Source: PGYR01 sp034670025 (GTDB taxonomy: Bacteria; Bacteroidota; Ignavibacteria; Kapaibacteriales; UBA2268). Taken from it: a stretch of DNA of 64,000 nt. A program made the position numbers and the translations under genes. A model generated the notes under the pieces. That model searched no databases, had not been told where the DNA came from, and was given only the letters and a program-made list of their open reading frames with translations. Of the stretch, positions 26,116-34,079 are shown in pieces (positions within the stretch are counted from its first letter, which is position 1; the number at the start of each line of letters is the position of its first letter). The stretch is taken from contig JAXMOE010000003.1 of the NCBI GenBank assembly GCA_034670025.1, forward strand, positions 62,001-126,000. Reading direction: 5' to 3'.

Positions 26116-28477
26116 TCACTAATTTGTTTACATCAAAATTAAAATTATACGACACAGCCGGAACTATAGTACCAAACACTGCAAACCTAACTGCTTCGGT
26201 TTGCGAATAGTCACTCTCGTTATTCCTAAAGAATACAGAATATGGATTCTTTCTATTATATACATTGTAAATGGAGAACACCCACTTACCCGACCACCAA
26301 TCGTCAGGATCGTCTTCTGGGTCATAAGTTGCAGACAAATCTAACCTGTGCGATAGACCAATTCTATAATTCCCCCTTGCGTTATCAGAGTTATGAGGGG
26401 TTGTGTACCCTTGAAATTCAAATCTTTGATTCGGAAAAGTAGCAGGAGTTCCAGATGCAAGAATGAAGTTTGCCGAGAAGCTCCATGTGTCTGACAAATC
26501 ATAGAATCCAACTAAATTTAAGTTGTGAGTTCTGTCGAACCTTGTAGGATACCAATCACCATTATTTATTCCTGCTATGTTTCTTTCTGTTTTTGCCAAT
26601 GTATAACTTATCCAGCCAGTAAAATCGCCACTATTTTTCTTAATATAAAACTCTGCACCGTAGGCGCGTCCGTCTCCGTAGAGCAAATCACCTTCATAAA
26701 ATTCATTTAGAGTTAGGTCTGCACCATTTCTGTAATCAACCTGATTTTGGAAATCTTTGTAATAGACTTCTACTGATGTTTCCCACGAATTGTCATCAAA
26801 GTTTTTGAAATAACCCAGGGCATATTGATCAGCTAATTCTGGCTTAACATTGTTTGTAGTAGGCACCCATATATCCAAAGGAGTCGCCGCCGCAGTACTC
26901 GAAAGTAGATGCACATACTGAGCCATTCTGTTATAGCTTGCTTTTACAGAGCTTTCCTCATTAATCTGGTATTTCAGTGAAGCACGCGGCTCTAAGTTGA
27001 AGTAGTCACTTATACTCTCAAAATCATCATATACTTGTGTTGAATTGACTGGCTTTTGTTTACCCAAAGTGGTATCACCATAAGTATAAGCAGTACCAGG
27101 GCCAAGATAGGAGTAGAATGAACCACGTAACCCATACTGCATTGAAAAATAGTCAGTAAAGTCAATTTCCTGACTTACATAACCAGATAACTGAGCTGCA
27201 AATTGATCATCGAGCTCTATCTGCACTATCTGACCATCAGTTCCACCATCTGCTATTCCTGGGACAAAATCGTAATAAATTCCTTCTAAACCGAAATCAA
27301 TACTATTGTTTGGATTCAAGAAATACTCTAAATCATATTTAACAGATTGAGTAATAATATTCGATTGCCATCTGAAATATTCACCTTCGTCGATTTCTCC
27401 GAACTGTAGCTTATAATCATAGTTGCTAAAATAGTAAGTTAAGTTAGAAAAAAGCTGGTCAGAGAAAAGATGATTCCAACGCACAGTAGCCGTTTGGCTA
27501 CCCCAATCGAAACCAAAGCCAGCATTAAAAACATCTCTACCAAAATATCCAGAAGTAAATATAGTGTTGTTTTCGTCTATTTTCCAATTCAATTTAGCTG
27601 TTAAGTCATAGAAATAGAATTGGCTATCAGACAAATCATCGTCCAAAAATGGCTTAGCTAATACGTCAATATATGACCTTCTACCAGCCACAAGGAAAGA
27701 TAGCTTGTCCTCGATTATCGGACCTTCCACAGCTAATCTACTGAATATAGCACCCACTCCACCATCTACATTATACTTTCTCTGATTTCCTTCTTTCAAC
27801 CTAACATTCAATATAGATGAAAGTCGCCCACCGTATTTAGCAGGAATGCCACCTTTTATCAGCTTCACATCTTTCACTGCGTCTGGGTTGAACACTGAGA
27901 AGAATCCGAATAAGTGCGATGAGTTATAAACTGGTGCTTCGTCCAATAGCACTAAGTTTTGGTCTATACCACCACCACGCACGTTGAATCCTGTAGCACC
28001 TTCACCCACAGTCGAAACCCCAGGTAATAACTGAACTGAACGAATAACGTCGGATTCACCCAAAAGTGCTGGCATTCTAGTCAGCGTTGCTTGACTCAAT
28101 TCGAGTGTACTCATTTCTATTGAAACGATGTTTTCATCAGATTTACGTGATGACACCACCACTTCTTCGGATAGCACACTCGATTCACCGAGTTCTATAT
28201 CTAACTTTATATCTTTATTAAGATTGACAAATGAGCTGTCTTTGTTGAAGCCAATGTAAGAAGTAATTATGGAATATTCACCAGAAGCGAGAGTAATAGA
28301 GTAAAACCCATAAGCATTGGTTACTGCTCCTTTCTTCGTTTTGTCCACCGCTACGGTAGCACCTATAAGTGTTTCACCCGATTCGGCATCTTTAACATAG
28401 CCACTGATTGTGTATTCTTCCTGTGAATAGCCAGTGGCAATAGTCGCAAAAAGCAACAAAAGTGTTATTATTTTCAT
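26108..28477 (-). CDS. TonB-dependent outer-membrane receptor with CarboxypepD_reg domain
   Basis: 789 residues. Signal peptide about 1-18, then a CarboxypepD_reg-like domain at about 22-105 (ISGYVKDAESGETLIGATVA), a plug domain at about 115-225 (LPGVSTVGEGATGFNVRGGG) and a 22-strand-type barrel to the end. It would move a substrate across the outer membrane using TonB energy. First gene of a two-gene operon with the DUF4249 lipoprotein. The terminal residues are KLVNE, without a final aromatic. No regulator or anti-sigma gene is adjacent. Confidence 0.95.
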   Translation of the reverse strand: MKIITLLLLFATIATGYSQEEYTISGYVKDAESGETLIGATVAVDKTKKGAVTNAYGFYSITLASGEYSIITSYIGFNKDSSFVNLNKDIKLDIELGESSVLSEEVVVSSRKSDENIVSIEMSTLELSQATLTRMPALLGESDVIRSVQLLPGVSTVGEGATGFNVRGGGIDQNLVLLDEAPVYNSSHLFGFFSVFNPDAVKDVKLIKGGIPAKYGGRLSSILNVRLKEGNQRKYNVDGGVGAIFSRLAVEGPIIEDKLSFLVAGRRSYIDVLAKPFLDDDLSDSQFYFYDLTAKLNWKIDENNTIFTSGYFGRDVFNAGFGFDWGSQTATVRWNHLFSDQLFSNLTYYFSNYDYKLQFGEIDEGEYFRWQSNIITQSVKYDLEYFLNPNNSIDFGLEGIYYDFVPGIADGGTDGQIVQIELDDQFAAQLSGYVSQEIDFTDYFSMQYGLRGSFYSYLGPGTAYTYGDTTLGKQKPVNSTQVYDDFESISDYFNLEPRASLKYQINEESSVKASYNRMAQYVHLLSSTAAATPLDIWVPTTNNVKPELADQYALGYFKNFDDNSWETSVEVYYKDFQNQVDYRNGADLTLNEFYEGDLLYGDGRAYGAEFYIKKNSGDFTGWISYTLAKTERNIAGINNGDWYPTRFDRTHNLNLVGFYDLSDTWSFSANFILASGTPATFPNQRFEFQGYTTPHNSDNARGNYRIGLSHRLDLSATYDPEDDPDDWWSGKWVFSIYNVYNRKNPYSVFFRNNESDYSQTEAVRFAVFGTIVPAVSYNFNFDVNKLVNE

Positions 28478-28670
28478 ATTTTTAATTTTTAATTTGTAAA
28501 GTTGATTAGTTGCAATACGAACTAATTTTAGTTTTGATGTAATTATATGTTAGAAAACTATCTATAATTGAGAACTCAATTTCTGCTAGAGTCTTATTCT
28601 TTTGGCATTTGATTAAGATTCTTTATCTTGCATTTTGATATTGCATTGCAAACTTTAATAATTTGAGTAA

Positions 28671-29159
28671 ATGATGAAATACTTAGTAGCAGGACAGAAA
28701 AAAGAATCTTTCTTTCATAAAAGGAAGAATAGGATTGTATTGGGACCAGTAATTGCAATTGTAACCGCTTTCCTGCTACCATTTGTATTTGGCTATGAGC
28801 ATGTGTTTGATTGGAAAACACTATTCCAGTTTTTGGTTTTATTCACACTTATTGAATTGATTTCAAGTTATCTCAATAAAGAAGAAAAAGCAGAAGGGCT
28901 GATTGCTCTCGATTTTAAGGATGATTCTATTGAACTATCATACTTCAGTGGCGACATTACCGTATTGGACCACAACCAGATACAAGCAATACACAAAGAT
29001 GTAACCAAAATAGTTATTGATGTAAGAAACAAAAAGAAGGTTTATGGCATTCCGTACTCTTACTTCGGCTACGATGACGTACAAAAAATGAAAATAGATG
29101 TAGATAGAGTAAGCCAAAAGATATCTTCACTACCAAAAGAAAACCCCGCATTTAGCTAA
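28671..29159 (+). CDS. Two-helix membrane-anchored protein, paralogue 1 (PH-like)
   Basis: 162 residues. The N-terminus has GQKKESFFHKRKNRIVLGPV, followed by two helices (about 23-42 and 50-68) and a C-terminal about 90-residue alpha/beta region (LIALDFKDDSIELSYFSGDI, then VTKIVIDVRNKKKVYGIPYSYF) that looks PH-like, as in bacterial YcxB/PH proteins. The next gene is a clear paralogue; the pair is 9 bp apart and surely co-transcribed. The last 35 bp are nearly identical between the two genes (33/35), much more than the rest. Function unknown. Confidence 0.65.
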   Translation: MMKYLVAGQKKESFFHKRKNRIVLGPVIAIVTAFLLPFVFGYEHVFDWKTLFQFLVLFTLIELISSYLNKEEKAEGLIALDFKDDSIELSYFSGDITVLDHNQIQAIHKDVTKIVIDVRNKKKVYGIPYSYFGYDDVQKMKIDVDRVSQKISSLPKENPAFS

Positions 29160-29168
29160 GAGTAGATT

Positions 29169-29654
29169 ATGAAGTTTATTGTTGGTGGTCAGAAGGAAGA
29201 TTCGTGGTTCCACTCTAAAAAAAACAGAATTATAATAGGTATTATTGCCTCTGTTCAATCGACTTTTGTAATACCTGCTATTCTATCAACTGGAGAGACT
29301 TTTGATTGGAAAATGTTCTTTTGGACTTTTATTTTCTTTGGTGTAATTGAATTAATCTTTACCTTGGTAGGCAAAAAGGAAGGCACAGATGGTATGATGT
29401 CATTGGAGATTATAGGTGATGCTATTATTATTAACTTTTTAAGTGGCAAAACAATTGAAATACCCCACTATCAGATAAAGTCTATTCGCAAAGATACGAC
29501 CAAGTTAATCATAGATTTGTACGATAAGGATTTTGTTTACAATATTCACTACTACAACTTCACTTATAATGATGTTCAAAAGATAAAGAAAGAATTAGAT
29601 AGAATAAACCAGAAAATATATTCACTACCAAAAGAAAACCCCGCTTTCAGCTAA
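29169..29654 (+). CDS. Two-helix membrane-anchored protein, paralogue 2 (PH-like)
   Basis: 161 residues, the same layout as its upstream neighbour: N-terminal FIVGGQKEDSWFHSKKNRII, two helices (about 22-41 and 49-66), then a beta-rich domain (MSLEIIGDAIIINFLSGKTI, TTKLIIDLYDKDFVYNIHYY) and the shared ending SLPKENPAFS. Overall identity with the neighbour is roughly 40-45% by eye, so the duplication is old except at the 3' tip. Function unknown; a heteromeric pair is possible. Confidence 0.65.
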   Translation: MKFIVGGQKEDSWFHSKKNRIIIGIIASVQSTFVIPAILSTGETFDWKMFFWTFIFFGVIELIFTLVGKKEGTDGMMSLEIIGDAIIINFLSGKTIEIPHYQIKSIRKDTTKLIIDLYDKDFVYNIHYYNFTYNDVQKIKKELDRINQKIYSLPKENPAFS

Positions 29655-29699
29655 GAAAACAGGGTTGTTCTAATATCTAAATCACTCAACTAAAGTGAA

Positions 29700-30314
29700 T
29701 TACTTAGCGTACTTCACACCACAACCGTAAGGTTTGTGAGTCTTTACTTTCACTTCTTTGCCATTCATAGCAGCGTCCAAAGCATCAGCAACTAAGTTGT
29801 CTGCTTTTTCTATGTCAGCTTGGTCAGCACTTTTGATATTATCAATAGCACCTAAGTAAATCACCTCTTGATCTGGGTTTATTACAACCATATCGGGAGT
29901 TACTTTTGCATTGTACATGTGCCCTACTTCACCGCTTTCGTCGATTAGGTAAGCAGTTTCTGCCGTTTTCATATCTTTGTGTTTTTTGTCCAACTCTGCT
30001 TTGGTGAAGTTCCCTTGCTTGCCTTCTGCTGAAGAGCAAACCGCCAACCAAATTACACCTTTCTTAGTGTATTTTCTTTGCAAATCTTGCATATTGCCAG
30101 ATTCGTAATGTTTTTTCACAAATGGGCAGTCATAGTTCACCCACTCAAGAACAACGTATTTACCCGCAAAATCAGATAATTCGTGCTCTACTCCATTCTT
30201 GTCTTTCAGTGTGAAATTGGGTGCTTTTTTGCCTAACTTAACATGATCGTGCGCTGTCATCATAGCAGTTGCAGCAATAAATATCGCCGCTACTAATAGT
30301 GATAATTTCTTCAT
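29700..30314 (-). CDS. Secreted thioredoxin-fold (AhpC/TSA-like) protein
   Basis: 204 residues. Signal peptide about 1-20 (ending TAMMTAHDH), then a peroxiredoxin/thioredoxin fold: KLGKKAPNFTLKDKNG, and at about 62-73 VNYDCPFVKKHY, in which a single active-site Cys is followed by PFVKKH instead of a CxxC. This CPF-x-K-x-H form defines a 'redoxin/thioredoxin family' subgroup common in FCB and Planctomycetes. A C-terminal Cys (YGCGVKY) could be the resolving residue. Located 9 bp downstream of the DsbD-N-type gene and co-transcribed with it, so both likely serve periplasmic thiol chemistry. Confidence 0.85.
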   Translation of the reverse strand: MKKLSLLVAAIFIAATAMMTAHDHVKLGKKAPNFTLKDKNGVEHELSDFAGKYVVLEWVNYDCPFVKKHYESGNMQDLQRKYTKKGVIWLAVCSSAEGKQGNFTKAELDKKHKDMKTAETAYLIDESGEVGHMYNAKVTPDMVVINPDQEVIYLGAIDNIKSADQADIEKADNLVADALDAAMNGKEVKVKTHKPYGCGVKYAK

Positions 30315-30323
30315 ACTATACCT

Positions 30324-31142
30324 TTATTTATTTTGAATAATTGTTTCATAAGATTTATTTTTTCCATTCTTGTCCTTATATAACACTAACAACTCCAACT
30401 CAGCTGGTGTTGATTCTATATAAGGGCTTACACTCATTTCTATTTCTACTTCATCGCTATCGTTTTCTATCTCAACAGGCTTAGTGTTGTCTATTATACT
30501 CTCAGTTATTAAGTAAACATCTGTTACAGTAGCTAAGTCAGTCGGCTTGTCTTTTAGGTCAATAGATACCTCATCATCATCAATCTCGAAAGTAGATTTT
30601 GGTGATTCGAAGCTCTTTGGTGCAGAAGCCAACAGCTCATTGACTAATCCATCGGAGCTACTTTTCTTGAACTTATCGCCCACAGCTAACTCTAAGCTAA
30701 CAGACTCGTCTTGTGGAATACAAATATCTTTGCAGACCAACCACGATACATCGGCTTTTATCTTGATTTTGTCTAACTTAGTGGCTCTGTCGGTAGTGAA
30801 TTTTTGTAGCAAATATACCTCACCTTCCAGGCCATAGTTTATCATACCCGAAAACTCAATTCTCTTAGGCACTTGCCAAACTAAGCCACCAACTTTTTTC
30901 ACACCCTTGGGGGTGTCCCACTCTATGTGAGTCGGCAATCCCGAATCGCCTGGATTCTTCCAGTACACGTGCCACTCGCCATCTATGTTGAGCTTGACTA
31001 TTACGTAAAAATCGCTACCAATCTGTATCTGATCAACATTGGACGCAATGCTAACGCCGACCAAATCATCGTAATTTTCTTCCGATTGGGCAAATCCGAA
31101 AGCCAACAGGGCTGTAAATAAAAGTAAAATTGTTTTTTTCAT
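30324..31142 (-). CDS. Stand-alone DsbD N-terminal (DsbD-alpha)-like periplasmic protein
   Basis: 272 residues. Signal peptide about 1-20. The immunoglobulin-like DsbD_N domain is recognisable from NIDGEWHVYWKNPGDSGLPT (about 51-70) and the Cys-x3-Cys loop VCKDICIPQDESVSL (about 135-150). In full DsbD this domain passes electrons from the membrane part to DsbC-type partners; here membrane and thioredoxin parts are absent. The downstream Trx-fold protein may be its partner. A second beta domain follows at about 185-272. Confidence 0.88.
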   Translation of the reverse strand: MKKTILLLFTALLAFGFAQSEENYDDLVGVSIASNVDQIQIGSDFYVIVKLNIDGEWHVYWKNPGDSGLPTHIEWDTPKGVKKVGGLVWQVPKRIEFSGMINYGLEGEVYLLQKFTTDRATKLDKIKIKADVSWLVCKDICIPQDESVSLELAVGDKFKKSSSDGLVNELLASAPKSFESPKSTFEIDDDEVSIDLKDKPTDLATVTDVYLITESIIDNTKPVEIENDSDEVEIEMSVSPYIESTPAELELLVLYKDKNGKNKSYETIIQNK

Positions 31143-31328
31143 ATCTCATCTCCATTTTTTAATCAATACGTATGCAAATTGAAAAAATTTCAATTTATAT
31201 TGATGTATAAACTATTATTGCAACATTTACGACTAATAAATTGTATTATAATTATGACAAAGTTGACTAATATTCAATAATTTTGTTAAATTGACTGTTG
31301 TAAAAAATTTATATTAGGAGAAATATAT

Positions 31329-31889
31329 ATGGAATTGAAATACAGATTGCTAGATCACCCATTTTACCAAGCTTGGACAGCAGGTGAAGTAACTAAAGAT
31401 CAATTGTCTAAATACCACAAATCGTATGCTGAGTTCATAGAGCTTATGCCACAATATTGGGATAAAATCAACAAAGCATTCAACCAAGACACTGACTTGG
31501 CTAAAGAAGTAGTAGCAGACGAAAAGTCGCACATACCACTTTGGGCTAACTGGTCGAACAAATTGCCAGAAACTGAAGGTCACCCAAGAATGACAGAAGT
31601 GATAGAAGGAATGAACAATATGACTCCGAGCGAATTGCTTGGTGCTGTTCAGGCATTCGAAACACAACAACCAGAAGTAGCAGAGACTAAGAAAGCTGGT
31701 CTTCTTGAATTTTACGGCTTCGACGAAGGCGACACTAAGTACTTCGATGAGCACATGGAAGAAGAAGAGCACATCAACTACGGTACTATGCTAAAAGAAA
31801 AATATGCTAACCAAGAAGAATACAAAGCAGGATTTGACAAAGGTTCTGAGTTATTCTACAACGGTTTGAACTTATTTGTAAACTGCTAA
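31329..31889 (+). CDS. CADD-like / TenA-PqqC fold diiron protein
   Basis: 186 residues, all-helical. Candidate metal ligands follow the haem-oxygenase-like diiron pattern: E65 and H68 (DEKSHIPLW), E111 (AFETQQPEV), H142 and H148 (EHMEEEEHI). The N-terminal KYHKSYAEF (Y29, Y33) lies where chlamydial CADD has the Tyr it cuts to make para-aminobenzoate. Established for CADD: an oxygenase-like protein for pABA, hence folate, synthesis. Inference: this gene may supply pABA by the same self-sacrificing route. It has its own strong terminator 30 bp downstream. Confidence 0.75.
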   Translation: MELKYRLLDHPFYQAWTAGEVTKDQLSKYHKSYAEFIELMPQYWDKINKAFNQDTDLAKEVVADEKSHIPLWANWSNKLPETEGHPRMTEVIEGMNNMTPSELLGAVQAFETQQPEVAETKKAGLLEFYGFDEGDTKYFDEHMEEEEHINYGTMLKEKYANQEEYKAGFDKGSELFYNGLNLFVNC

Positions 31890-31920
31890 TAAAGCATTTA
31901 CAAGTAGTAACGCTTATGAA

Positions 31921-31952
31921 AAACCAACTCTTTTTTTAGGGTTGGTTTTTTT
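31921..31952 (+). terminator. Intrinsic terminator of the CADD-like gene
   Basis: Stem AACCAAC / GTTGGTT around a T-rich loop, followed by a run of T residues. It begins about 30 bp past the stop codon at 31889 and is ideally placed to end that transcript. Confidence 0.8.
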
Positions 31953-32006
31953 ATTATATTAGGGGAAGCCAAAAATAAGAATTTTAAAAAACATAGGCTA
32001 CTAACA

Positions 32007-32147
32007 TTCGCATATCCAATTACACGATAGAATATATAAACTAAATAACTATATTTATTTAGCAATTTAAGTTCATCAATGGAATATAGTTATACGATAG
32101 CAATAAAAGTCGGATATACGAATGTTCGTATATTTGGATAGTTGGGC
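32007..32147. repeat. Imperfect inverted repeat ending in GTTGGGC (attC-like left boundary)
   Basis: CATTCGCATATCC at 32007-32019 pairs with GGATATACGAATG at 32112-32124 (one mismatch), and the interval ends with GTTGGGC at 32141-32147, matching the GTTRRRY R' core of integron attC sites. The matching R'' core on the left (TACTAAC) fits poorly. The start codon of the next gene lies 37 bp further on. About 140 bp is at the upper end for attC sites. No integron integrase is in the window. Confidence 0.4.
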
Positions 32148-32183
32148 ACAATATGAACGAGACAGTGAAATCAAGTAAATGAT

Positions 32184-33478
32184 ATGGATGATAAAATAGA
32201 AATTTTAAAAAATAGACTTGACGAAGCAAGTATAACTTACAAGGAATATATTCCAGAAGACCCTGAATATTCAACCAAGTTAATATTTGAAATTCCTGCC
32301 GCTCGTGAAAAACATGAATGTCTTTTGATTTACCGAGAAGAGTTAATTGACCAAGCTCTCGATGCTGAATTTGAAAAATACAGATTTCTAAAAGGATATG
32401 AGGGTGTCTGGTCAAAGGAAAAAAAGAGCATCGAAGTGGAAATAGGAAATGTTGATAGTCCAAGTAGATTTTTCTTTGATAGACTTAATCGCATAATTAA
32501 CAAGCCTGATGAAACGGAAGAAGAAGAAACTGAAGAAGCAGTTACAAGCATAACACTTCCTTCCACTGATGGTTTAGATATTTCAATTGGTTTTTGCAGC
32601 AAAGAATTTGGTTTTCTTACGGGGTGTCGAGAACGTGGACCAAGAGGTCGAAATTACAAGCGAATTACGATTAAAATAAACAATGTTAATACTACAACTC
32701 ATGACTCCTCAAAAGATTTGATTGAAAAAATTGCTAATTCGATTTTTTTCAAATTGATTTGGCTTTTGAATTACCACTAAATCTTCAGCGTCAGAGAGAA
32801 AGTTTTATTGATAGAAGGAAAAAAAGAATGCGGAAGCAAATGTTCATAGATGAGTCAGCGACTATCTCTGAGCCTAAATATGAGTATGACTCTGAACCAA
32901 TTTCTCTGTATTGGTATGCTAAAGAATCTATGAGTATGCCTATCTTTCAATATTTAGGATTCTATCAAACGATTGAGTTTTACTTCCCTATTTATTCAAG
33001 CTACGAAGCAAAACAAAAAATACAAGGATTAATAAAAGACCCACGATTTAATCCTAATCGAGACGCTGATATATCTAAAATTATTTCGACTATAAAAGTT
33101 TCAAGTGGCGGAAAGTCATTTGGAAATGAAAGAGAACAATTAAAAGCTACTTTATCAGCTTGTACAGATAATCAGGAATTACTTAATTTTTTAAAAGCAG
33201 ACGAAGAGAGATTTAATTTTTATGCTGATAATAAAGGAAAAGGAATTGCTACTCAAAAAATTTCAGTTAAAAACGAAACATCAGATTTTGTAACTGGAGT
33301 AAGTGAAAGAGTATATGAAATAAGGTGTCGCATTGTACATTCAAAAGCTTCAGAGGGAGACTTTGATGTATTACTTCCTTATTCAAATGAAGCAAAAAAA
33401 CTGAATTTTGACATTGAATTAATTGAATTTATATCGCGTAAAGTATTGATTACAAGTAGTAGACCAATAAAAATATAA
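32184..33478 (+). pseudogene. Frameshifted HEPN-like (ApeA-type?) cassette gene
   Basis: Two overlapping frames read as one protein of about 431 residues if one base is added in the T7 run at 32743-32749. Frame 1 (32184-32780) gives a plausible protein up to ...LIEKIANSIFF and then runs into LIWLLNYH and a stop. The other frame continues in keeping with QIDLAFELPLNLQRQR and ends at 33478. The second half (about 240 residues) carries YEIRCRIVHSK, an R-x4-H motif as in HEPN ribonuclease-like domains of ApeA-type proteins, near the C-terminus. It could be a real inactivating frameshift, a slippery site making two products, or a homopolymer sequencing error. The gene is enclosed by attC-like inverted repeats, its stop 8 bp before the right core. 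Confidence 0.7.
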
Positions 33479-33486
33479 AATACTGT

Positions 33487-33617
33487 GCCCAACATTTTGT
33501 ATAAGTAATGGCAGGTAAAGTGCAAAATATCAAGGTTTTTAGCCCGCTCAAACTGCGTAGCGGTTTGACAGTAAACTACCACGCAATCTGCCACTACTCA
33601 TACAATTTACCGTTTGC
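33487..33617. repeat. attC-like structured site after the HEPN-like gene
   Basis: Starts with GCCCAAC (33487-33493), a perfect R'' core (RYYYAAC). Arm TTGTATAAGTAATGGCAG (33497-33514) pairs with CTGCCACTACTCATACAA (33588-33605) with two mismatches. An inner hairpin TCAAAC/GTTTGA (33548-33553 with 33563-33568) sits in the middle. The right end is GTTTGC (33612-33617), one base off GTTRRRY. At 131 bp it is within the known attC size range. It is non-coding and lies immediately behind the gene's stop, as in integron cassettes. Confidence 0.55.
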
Positions 33618-33632
33618 AAACAACTTAAAAAA

Positions 33633-33767
33633 ATGACAATACGAAGATTAACTACAATACTATTAATGACAATCTTATTTGGTTGCTCTGACAGACAAAC
33701 CCAAAATCTATGTATACGGCTTTTTGAAAGAATAAGAAATACTTATATATTCACTTGCTCTAACTGA
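33633..33767 (+). pseudogene. Truncated lipoprotein gene fragment
   Basis: A 44-residue frame with a convincing lipoprotein signal (MTIRRLTTILLMTILFGCS, lipobox LFGC) that stops after RIRNTYIFTCSN. It starts 15 bp behind the attC-like site, the position of the next cassette's gene. Real lipoproteins are much longer, so this is likely the surviving 5' end of a gene lost by deletion. It could also be a genuine tiny lipoprotein. Confidence 0.45.
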
Positions 33768-34079
33768 CGGAACCCAACAATAGCCACAGAGTGGCTAAAC
33801 ATCTGTAGCTAAAAAACACCACAACACTCACAGAGCCGTGTAGCGGTTCAACAATATTTATTCTACTCCAACAGCTTGCTCACATTGGAGCGTTGCAAGC
33901 TACGTCTTTAGCGTGGGCTGTTTGTACTTGTTTCGACGGGAGAGCACAAAATTCAATTTGACTCTTCAACATTACTTTCTTTATAACCCCCTAAAGCCAA
34001 ATTATTAACTCTTATAATTTGATTTATTGGGAGTAATTCTATAATTTAATTAATTGATAAATATACAACACCCAACAAA
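33768..34079. other. Gene-free interval
   Basis: About 310 bp without a convincing gene. It contains a small palindrome TAGCCACAGAGTGGCTA near 33781 and degenerate interspersed-repeat text (GCAAGCTACGTCTTTAGCG near 33895, whose counterpart in inverted form lies near 62040). No promoter or RNA was recognised for the following T9SS gene. Confidence 0.5.

Noticed and set aside
32759..33478. Independent 239-residue gene starting at TTG
   Set aside because: Conserved-looking sequence (QIDLAFELPL) continues upstream of the TTG in the same frame into the T7 run, so this is the second half of a frameshifted gene.
33487..33617. Insertion-sequence terminal repeat
   Set aside because: There is no transposase frame or target duplication, and the fold with R''-like core fits an attC-type site better.
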